From Ilumatobacteraceae bacterium (GTDB lineage Bacteria > Actinomycetota > Acidimicrobiia > Acidimicrobiales > Ilumatobacteraceae): a stretch of DNA of 5,119 bases. Position numbers and translations under genes: made by a program. Below the pieces are notes generated by a model. The model saw only the letters and a list, made by a program, of their open reading frames with translations. It was not told the DNA's origin and ran no database searches. Positions 1-3,631 of this stretch are shown piece after piece. The DNA is taken from assembly GCA_025456105.1 (NCBI GenBank), contig JALOLG010000152.1, forward strand, positions 1 to 5,119. The letters are read 5' to 3'. Position 1 is the first letter of the stretch. Each line of letters opens with the position of its first letter.

Positions 1-884
1 TCGACGCCCTTCTGGTGCGTGAGCCGGGTGACGAGCGTGGCGAGCGGGACGTCGTCGGCCGGGAACCCGAACCGCTCGTCGAGCGCAGCCCGGTTCACGG
101 CGCGCCCGGCCAGGTCCTTGGGACCGAAGGTGGCAGCCAGGTGGGGATCGGCGGCCGGGTCCCACACGTCGGTGTCGATGCCGTTGAGGATCCCCACGAG
201 CGCGTCGCCGCGCATCCGCAGCGCGTGGTCGACCCCGAAGCCCCCCTCGGGCGTGACGATCTCGGTCGCGTAGGTGGGCGACACCGCCACGACCGCATCG
301 GCGAGCGCGACCGCACCGGTGAGGGCGTTGACGCCACCCCACCACTCGTAGTGCCACGCGCGCGGGCCGAGCAGACCGAGCCAGGCGCCGTCGGCGTGCC
401 CCTGGTGGGCGAGGTTGTGGATCGAGAACACCGACGGCGGCGGATCTGCGAGGGCGGCGAGCACCGTGCCGGTGTGCCAGTCGTTCACGTGGACGACGTC
501 GGGCTGCGTCCGCTGCACGAGCGCGGCCGCGGCCCGGGAGAACGCGAAGAACCGGTGGGCGTTGTCGGGCCATCCCTCCCCCGTCGCGTCGACGTAGGGG
601 TGCGGGCGCGCGATGCCGGGGACGTCGATCAGGTTGACGTGACCCGCCACGGGGTGCACGCCGCTGCGGACGTACGCCGGGCCGGCCCAGTCGGGGACGT
701 GCAGCTCGTCGACGTGCTCGTCGTCGAGGCGAGCACCGTCGCCGCCCGGCCCGTAGTCGGGCAGGACGACCTCGACGTCGACCCCCTGGCGACGCAGCTC
801 GGCGACCAGGCCGGCCGCTGCGGCGGCGAGCCCGCCGACCGAGACGATGGGTGCCAGCTCGGCCGTGACGAACGCGATGCGCAC
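1..884 (-). CDS. glgA: Glycogen/starch synthase (GlgA-type glycosyltransferase), N-terminal part
   Basis: A GT-B fold glycosyltransferase of the GlgA family (CAZy GT5), which extends alpha-1,4-glucan from a nucleotide-glucose donor in the cytoplasm. Visible are 294 complete codons of a protein usually around 400-480 aa; the C-terminal catalytic half lies beyond the left edge. Landmarks in order: the N-terminal strand MRIAFVTAELAP, the glycine loop SVGGL (15-19), VHVNDWHTG (131-139), SIHNLAHQG (154-162), VSPTYATEI (201-209) with TPEGGFGV following, NGIDTDVWDP (234-243), and LTHQKGVD at the cut edge. All match the starch-synthase catalytic domain. The GTG start at 884-882 is chosen because the protein then aligns from residue 1 with E. 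coli GlgA. No Shine-Dalgarno sequence is seen upstream. Oddity: the Lys of the KxGG loop is Ser15. It is transcribed divergently from the small membrane protein at 923. It could instead be a GlgA-like enzyme with a different donor; family assignment is firm, exact substrate is not. Confidence 0.9.
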   Translation of the reverse strand, partial: MRIAFVTAELAPIVSVGGLAAAAAGLVAELRRQGVDVEVVLPDYGPGGDGARLDDEHVDELHVPDWAGPAYVRSGVHPVAGHVNLIDVPGIARPHPYVDATGEGWPDNAHRFFAFSRAAAALVQRTQPDVVHVNDWHTGTVLAALADPPPSVFSIHNLAHQGHADGAWLGLLGPRAWHYEWWGGVNALTGAVALADAVVAVSPTYATEIVTPEGGFGVDHALRMRGDALVGILNGIDTDVWDPAADPHLAATFGPKDLAGRAVNRAALDERFGFPADDVPLATLVTRLTHQKGV

Positions 885-909
885 ACGGTCAGTCTGGCCG
901 GTCGGTGGC

Positions 910-915
910 TATCGT
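910..915 (+). promoter_or_regulatory. Candidate -10 box for leaderless transcript of the 923 gene
   Basis: TATCGT fits the actinobacterial TANNNT -10 pattern and lies 7 nt upstream of the ATG at 923, so transcription would start at or next to the start codon. No convincing -35 element is visible. The whole gap to the divergent glgA is only 38 bp (885-922). Confidence 0.45.
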
Positions 916-922
916 GCCGAGA

Positions 923-1189
923 ATGCTCATCCTCGGCATCATCCTGTTCGGCCTGCTCGTCGGCTGGCTCGCCCAGTTCATCTTGAGCCGTGGGCGGGCG
1001 CGCACGGGTCAGATCGACTGGACGCTCGCCCTCGTCGCCGGCCTCGCGGGGTCGTTCGTGGGAGGGCTGATCTTCAGCCTGATCGCCGGCGACGGGCTCG
1101 ATCTGCGCCCGTCGGGGATCATCGGCTCCATCCTGGGTGCCGTCATCGTGACGGCCGGATGGGGCTGGTTCAGACGGCGCGGACGTTGA
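923..1189 (+). CDS. GlsB/YeaQ/YmgE family (transglycosylase-associated) small membrane protein
   Basis: An 88-residue hydrophobic protein with three predicted membrane helices at about residues 1-21, 34-55 and 64-83, separated by a basic loop (SRGRARTGQ) and a polar loop ([10 protein letters not shown]), and ending in a basic tail (FRRRGR). Length, glycine-rich helices and the G-x-x-x-G-rich second helix ([14 protein letters not shown]) fit the GlsB/YeaQ/YmgE family of the bacterial inner membrane. Its members are often linked to general or envelope stress; the biochemical role is unknown. The ATG at 923 is preferred over in-frame GTGs at 905 and 914, because it begins the first helix directly and sits 7 nt after a TATCGT box. 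No Shine-Dalgarno sequence is present, which suggests a leaderless transcript. Its last 20 bp overlap the end of the convergent cold-shock gene. Confidence 0.82.
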   Translation: MLILGIILFGLLVGWLAQFILSRGRARTGQIDWTLALVAGLAGSFVGGLIFSLIAGDGLDLRPSGIIGSILGAVIVTAGWGWFRRRGR

Positions 1190-1370
1190 CCGCCTCGAGG
1201 CCCTTGCGGCCCTGGGCGACCTCGAACTCGACGGTCTGACCGTCGAGGAGCGTGCGACGGCCCGTGCCCTCGATGTTCGAGAAGTGCACGAAGACGTCGT
1301 CGCCGTCAGGACGAGAGATGAACCCGTAGCCCTTCTGGTCGTTGAAGAACTTGACGGTACCGGTAGCCAT
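1170..1370 (-). CDS. cspA: CspA-family cold-shock protein
   Basis: A 66-residue single cold-shock domain: a five-stranded OB fold that binds single-stranded RNA/DNA and acts as an RNA chaperone in the cytoplasm. Both nucleic-acid-binding motifs are intact: RNP1 as KGYGFI (13-18) and RNP2 as VFVHF (26-30), with the usual aromatic residues in TVKFFN (5-10). The length is the family norm. The ATG at 1370-1368 is fixed by an AAGGAG ribosome site 10 nt upstream and by the family's [10 protein letters not shown] start; an in-frame ATG at 1403 would add 11 residues without homology. It lies 76 bp downstream of msrB on the same strand and probably has its own promoter in that gap. Its 3' end overlaps the convergent membrane-protein gene by 20 bp. 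Although called cold-shock, such proteins are often constitutive in actinobacteria, so true cold induction is not shown here. Confidence 0.96.
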   Translation of the reverse strand: MATGTVKFFNDQKGYGFISRPDGDDVFVHFSNIEGTGRRTLLDGQTVEFEVAQGRKGLEAVNVRAV

Positions 1371-1380
1371 TTCCTGGGAA

Positions 1381-1386
1381 CTCCTT
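1381..1386 (-). promoter_or_regulatory. Ribosome binding site of cspA
   Basis: AAGGAG on the minus strand, 10 nt before the ATG at 1370. It decides the cold-shock start over the in-frame ATG at 1403, which would put this site inside the coding region. Confidence 0.8.
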
Positions 1387-1423
1387 ACGTGGTCGCCCGC
1401 CACGGTGGCCGAGCGACTGCGCC

Positions 1424-1429
1424 ACGCTA
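1424..1429 (-). promoter_or_regulatory. Candidate -10 box of a cspA promoter
   Basis: TAGCGT (TANNNT) on the minus strand in the msrB-cspA gap. It would start transcription near 1417, giving a leader of about 46 nt that carries the cspA ribosome site. The -35 region (about 1447-1452, GCGTGA) is poor and overlaps the msrB stop. The leader also contains an 11-bp near-palindrome, GCCACCGTGGC, at 1399-1409. Confidence 0.35.
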
Positions 1430-1446
1430 CCGGACCGCGAACGGGT

Positions 1447-1857
1447 TCACGCCCGGTCGCCGTCGTGCTTCTCGAGGCGCAGCGACGCGGAGTTCATGCA
1501 GTAGCGGTCGCCGGTGGGTTGCGGGCCGTCGGGGAAGAGGTGCCCGAGGTGCGCGCCGCACGCGGCGCAGGTGACCTCGGTGCGCACCATGCCGTGCGAC
1601 GTGTCGACCGACAGCGTGACCCGCTCGGGGTCGAGCGCCTCCCAGAAGCTCGGCCAGCCGCTGCCCGAGTCGTACTTCGTGTCGGAGCTGAACAGCGGCG
1701 TGTCGCAGACCACGCAGTGGTACATCCCCGGCGCCTTCTCGTTCCAGTACTCGCCGGTGAACGCGCGCTCGGTGCCGGCGCGCTGGGTCACCTCGTACTG
1801 CAGCGGCGTGAGCCGTGCGCGCAGCTCGTCGTCGGAGGGTCGTGCGGTGGCGCTCAT
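1447..1857 (-). CDS. msrB: Peptide-methionine (R)-S-oxide reductase MsrB
   Basis: A cytoplasmic repair enzyme that reduces the R-epimer of methionine sulfoxide in proteins back to methionine. The 136-residue protein is a complete SelR domain. Zinc is bound by two CxxC pairs, C48/C51 (CVVC) and C97/C100 (CAAC). The substrate-pocket motif GSGWPSFW is at 65-72, GAHLGHLF at 101-108, and the catalytic Cys is C120 in RYCMNSASL. The usual resolving Cys in the DSGCGWPSF position is Ser66, so regeneration would need another Cys or an external thiol, as in other MsrBs of this subtype. The ATG at 1857-1855 is chosen for a GGGAGG site 9 nt upstream; in-frame sequence further upstream lacks homology and runs into the neighbouring gene. 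It starts 22 bp after the stop of the split-barrel gene, so the two are probably cotranscribed. Confidence 0.96.
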   Translation of the reverse strand: MSATARPSDDELRARLTPLQYEVTQRAGTERAFTGEYWNEKAPGMYHCVVCDTPLFSSDTKYDSGSGWPSFWEALDPERVTLSVDTSHGMVRTEVTCAACGAHLGHLFPDGPQPTGDRYCMNSASLRLEKHDGDRA

Positions 1858-1866
1858 GGCGTGCAG

Positions 1867-1872
1867 CCTCCC
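1867..1872 (-). promoter_or_regulatory. Ribosome binding site of msrB
   Basis: GGGAGG on the minus strand, 9 nt before the ATG at 1857, within the 22-bp gap after the upstream gene's stop. It supports this start and translation from an operon mRNA. Confidence 0.75.
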
Positions 1873-1879
1873 ACCGCGC

Positions 1880-2311
1880 TCACGGGGCGCGCCAGCCGTC
1901 GCGGCCCTCGGTGCCGTACTTGCGCAGCAGGAGCGCCCGCTCGGGCGTGACCGAGATGAACACGTGGGTGTCGGCCTCCGGCCCACCCGGCTCGAACATC
2001 CCGAGGTCGTAGCCCATCCGGTCCCAGAGGGCCCGGCGGCCCTCGACGGTGTCGACGATCTCGGCGGTGCCGTCGATGATCAGGCTGTCCCAGTTGGTGG
2101 CCTCGGCCACGAGCCAGTGCAGCTGCACCTTGGGGTTCGCCCGCAGGTTGGCGACCTTCACCGACGGGTTGGCCACGAACCCGACCACCCGGTCGTCGAC
2201 CCAGCGCATCACGATCGGCACCGAGTGCGGGCGACCGTCGGGCCGCACCGAGGCGACGTAGACGGTCATGCCCAGGCGGGCGGCTTCCTGCTGGACGTCG
2301 GTGAGCTCCAT
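1880..2311 (-). CDS. Pyridoxamine 5'-phosphate oxidase-like (FMN/F420 split-barrel) protein
   Basis: A 143-residue protein with the split beta-barrel pattern of the PPOX/F420-dependent oxidoreductase superfamily. Recognisable are the first strands VYVASVRPDGRPHSVPI (17-33), the RWVDDRVVGFVANPS turn (36-50) and the cofactor-phosphate region KVANLRANPKVQLHW (52-66), followed by a central IIDGTAEIVDT strand (78-88). The C-terminal half carries a strand THVFISVTPERALLL (115-129). Members bind FMN, F420 or haem and reduce varied small molecules. The sequence does not decide the cofactor, and it is unlikely to be the vitamin B6 enzyme PdxH, which is longer. The ATG at 2311 has no Shine-Dalgarno sequence but has TACCGT 6 nt upstream, suggesting a leaderless transcript. 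It heads the probable operon with msrB and is divergent from the MDMPI-like gene. Confidence 0.87.
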   Translation of the reverse strand: MELTDVQQEAARLGMTVYVASVRPDGRPHSVPIVMRWVDDRVVGFVANPSVKVANLRANPKVQLHWLVAEATNWDSLIIDGTAEIVDTVEGRRALWDRMGYDLGMFEPGGPEADTHVFISVTPERALLLRKYGTEGRDGWRAP

Positions 2312-2317
2312 GTGGCG

Positions 2318-2323
2318 ACGGTA
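2318..2323 (-). promoter_or_regulatory. Candidate -10 box for leaderless transcript of the split-barrel/msrB operon
   Basis: TACCGT (TANNNT) on the minus strand, 6 nt upstream of the ATG at 2311. No Shine-Dalgarno sequence is present, and no clear -35 element is seen. Confidence 0.42.
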
Positions 2324-2351
2324 CCGAGTGCGGCGAGCGACCGGCGAGGGC

Positions 2352-2357
2352 TACGTT
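2352..2357 (+). promoter_or_regulatory. Candidate -10 box for leaderless transcript of the MDMPI-like gene
   Basis: TACGTT (TANNNT) lies 7 nt upstream of the ATG at 2365. There is no Shine-Dalgarno sequence. It faces the divergent -10 candidate at 2318-2323 within the same 53-bp gap. Two copies of CGGCGAG (2331-2337 and 2342-2348) lie just upstream, 11 bp apart. Confidence 0.45.
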
Positions 2358-2364
2358 CCGGTCC

Positions 2365-3108
2365 ATGTCGCTGCCCTTCGACCCGATCGAGCACCTGCGG
2401 ACCGACGGTCGCCAGGTCTTCGACGCCGCCATCCGCACCGGCCTCGACGCCCCGGTCGCCTCGTGCGACGGCTGGACGATGGCCGACCTCGTGTGGCACC
2501 TCGGCGAGGTCTGGCACTTCTGGGGATGGGTGGTGGGCGAACGTGCGCTCGACCCGGCCACCGTGGCGCAGTACCCGGAGCCGACCCGCCTGCCCGACGA
2601 CGTGCTGATCGACTGGGCGCGCGCCTCGCACGTCGCGCTGGTGAACGAGCTGATCTCGGGCCCCGCCACCGACCCGGTCTGGACCTGGACCGGGTCGCCG
2701 CAGCCGGTCAGCTGGGTGAAGCGCCGGATGGCCCACGAGACGGCCGTGCACCGCTGGGACGCGGAGCGGACCGTGGGCGACGCCTATGCCGTGCCCCCGG
2801 CCGTCGCGGCCGACGGCATCGACGAGTTCCTGTCGCAGTTCCTCGCCGCCGGCGCGGGCGAGCCGCTCGAGGGCACGGTCCACCTGCACTGCACCGACAC
2901 GGGCGACGTGCCCGGCGAGTGGATGATCCACGCGATCGAGCCCGGCCGGATCGAGCTCACCCGCGAGCACGCGAAGGGCGATGCCGCCATCCGCGGCCGG
3001 GCCCACGACCTGCTCCTGTGGCTGTGGGGTCGCACCGACACCGGCCTCGAGGTGCTCGGCGACGCCGAGGTCGCCCGCCGCTTCGGCACCTGGGGCCGTC
3101 GCGAGTAG
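2365..3108 (+). CDS. Maleylpyruvate isomerase (MDMPI)/TIGR03083 family protein
   Basis: A 247-residue protein with the two-part layout of mycothiol-dependent maleylpyruvate isomerase relatives. The N-terminal DinB-like four-helix domain covers about residues 5-135. Its CDGWTMADLVWHLGEVWHF segment (34-52) and RMAHETAVHRWDA segment (121-133) supply the expected divalent-metal ligands, probably H45, E125 and H129. A smaller C-terminal domain (about 145-245) follows, with TVHLHCTD (171-178) and the family-typical GDAAIRGRAHDLLLWLWGR (205-223). Characterised members use mycothiol as cofactor, but most genome members have unknown substrates, so isomerase activity on maleylpyruvate is not established; no ring-cleavage genes are nearby. 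The ATG at 2365 follows a TACGTT box by 7 nt and has no ribosome site. It is divergent from the split-barrel gene and followed after 27 bp by the small gene at 3136. Confidence 0.88.
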   Translation: MSLPFDPIEHLRTDGRQVFDAAIRTGLDAPVASCDGWTMADLVWHLGEVWHFWGWVVGERALDPATVAQYPEPTRLPDDVLIDWARASHVALVNELISGPATDPVWTWTGSPQPVSWVKRRMAHETAVHRWDAERTVGDAYAVPPAVAADGIDEFLSQFLAAGAGEPLEGTVHLHCTDTGDVPGEWMIHAIEPGRIELTREHAKGDAAIRGRAHDLLLWLWGRTDTGLEVLGDAEVARRFGTWGRRE

Positions 3109-3135
3109 CCCGCGAACGGCGCGAAGATCGGGGCC

Positions 3136-3543
3136 GTGGATCTGCTGCTTCCAGGAGGCGGGCTCGGGCTCGAGGGGTGGCTCGCCCCGTCGGCCAGCAC
3201 GGTCGTCGAGCGAGGGGGCCACCGCGGCATCGCGGACCCCTCACCGGCCGAGGTCGACCAGGCGCTCGACGCGCTCCGCGACGGACACGTCGAGAACGTG
3301 ATCCGCGAGGCGAGCGCCGACCACTTCCAGCAGGCTGCCGGTGACGGCGATGGCCCGTACGTCCTCCAGCGCTGCGCCGGCGACGCGGGCGCCATGGCGA
3401 GCGCTCCGGGCGGCGCGGACGCCGACACCGTCCGCCGGGCCATGCACGCCTACCTGGCCGGCGACGCGAGCGCCGGACTCGCGTGGGATCAGCCCACCGT
3501 GCCGGGGACGCCGAAGAAGCGGGGCTGGTTCCGCCGCGGCTGA
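3136..3543 (+). CDS. Small hypothetical protein, 135 aa
   Basis: I do not recognise this gene with confidence. Codon third positions are almost all G or C, like its neighbours, which supports this frame over the antisense ORFs. The protein starts MDLLLPGG, has a motif SPAEVDQALDALRDG (36-50), then ASADHFQQAAGDGDGPYVLQ (59-78), then RRAMHAYLAGD (100-110) and a basic tail KKRGWFRRG. It has no signal peptide and no obvious membrane helix. The order 'QAAG-x-G-x-Y-x-L' followed by a helix ending 'Y-x-x-GD' recalls, from memory only, small actinobacterial Imm1-like proteins; no toxin gene is adjacent, so that link is weak. The GTG at 3136 is the likely start; an A-rich GAAGAT lies 7 nt upstream, and the 27-bp gap after the MDMPI-like gene would also allow cotranscription. 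Confidence 0.7.
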   Translation: MDLLLPGGGLGLEGWLAPSASTVVERGGHRGIADPSPAEVDQALDALRDGHVENVIREASADHFQQAAGDGDGPYVLQRCAGDAGAMASAPGGADADTVRRAMHAYLAGDASAGLAWDQPTVPGTPKKRGWFRRG

Positions 3544-3550
3544 GCCCCGG

Positions 3551-3579
3551 CTCGCGGCGCCGGCGCGCCCGTGTGCGAG
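3551..3579. terminator. Possible hairpin after the small hypothetical gene
   Basis: A GC-rich stem just after the stop at 3541-3543: GGCGC (3556-3560) pairs with GCGCC (3565-3569) around a CGGC loop. It is flanked by CTCGC (3551-3555) and GCGAG (3575-3579) with a 5-nt bulge. No U-tract follows, so termination is only a possibility; in such GC-rich sequence chance stems are common. Confidence 0.25.
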
Positions 3580-3593
3580 CATGACCGCACAGC

Positions 3594-3612
3594 CCGGCGA
3601 TGGGGTCGCCGG
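3594..3612. repeat. Perfect 7-bp inverted repeat upstream of the monooxygenase
   Basis: CCGGCGA (3594-3600) and TCGCCGG (3606-3612) are exact inverted copies around a TGGGG spacer. They end 8 nt before the AGGGGG ribosome site and 19 nt before the ATG at 3632. This could be an operator for a dimeric repressor or an mRNA hairpin near the ribosome site. If the monooxygenase actually starts at the in-frame ATG at 3581, the repeat would lie inside the coding region instead. Confidence 0.5.
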
Positions 3613-3620
3613 CCGAGATC

Positions 3621-3626
3621 AGGGGG
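3621..3626 (+). promoter_or_regulatory. Ribosome binding site of the monooxygenase
   Basis: AGGGGG, 5 nt before the ATG at 3632. It favours this start over the in-frame ATG at 3581, which has neither a ribosome site nor a TANNNT box at leaderless spacing. Confidence 0.6.
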
Positions 3627-3631
3627 ATCGC

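Noticed and set aside
236..246. A C-rich run (seven Gs on the coding strand) in glgA, suspected as a frameshift site.
   Set aside because: The reading frame continues unbroken through TPEGGFGV into the NGID motif, so no frameshift is present.
15..986. A 323-codon plus-strand open frame across the glycogen synthase gene.
   Set aside because: It is antisense to the GlgA motifs, and its translation is Arg/Gly/Val-rich without a recognisable domain.
1858..1986. N-terminal extension of MsrB by 43 residues to an upstream in-frame ATG.
   Set aside because: The extra residues overlap the upstream split-barrel gene and show no homology; a GGGAGG site fits the ATG at 1857.
1514..2608. A 364-codon plus-strand open frame over msrB, the split-barrel gene and the start of the MDMPI-like gene.
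   Set aside because: It crosses three genes supported by motifs and a divergent promoter region; no domain is visible in the translation.
3581..3631. Alternative start giving the monooxygenase 17 extra residues.
   Set aside because: Not excluded, since some relatives have an N-terminal lead of this size, but the AGGGGG site 5 nt before 3632 is better evidence. Kept as an alternative only.
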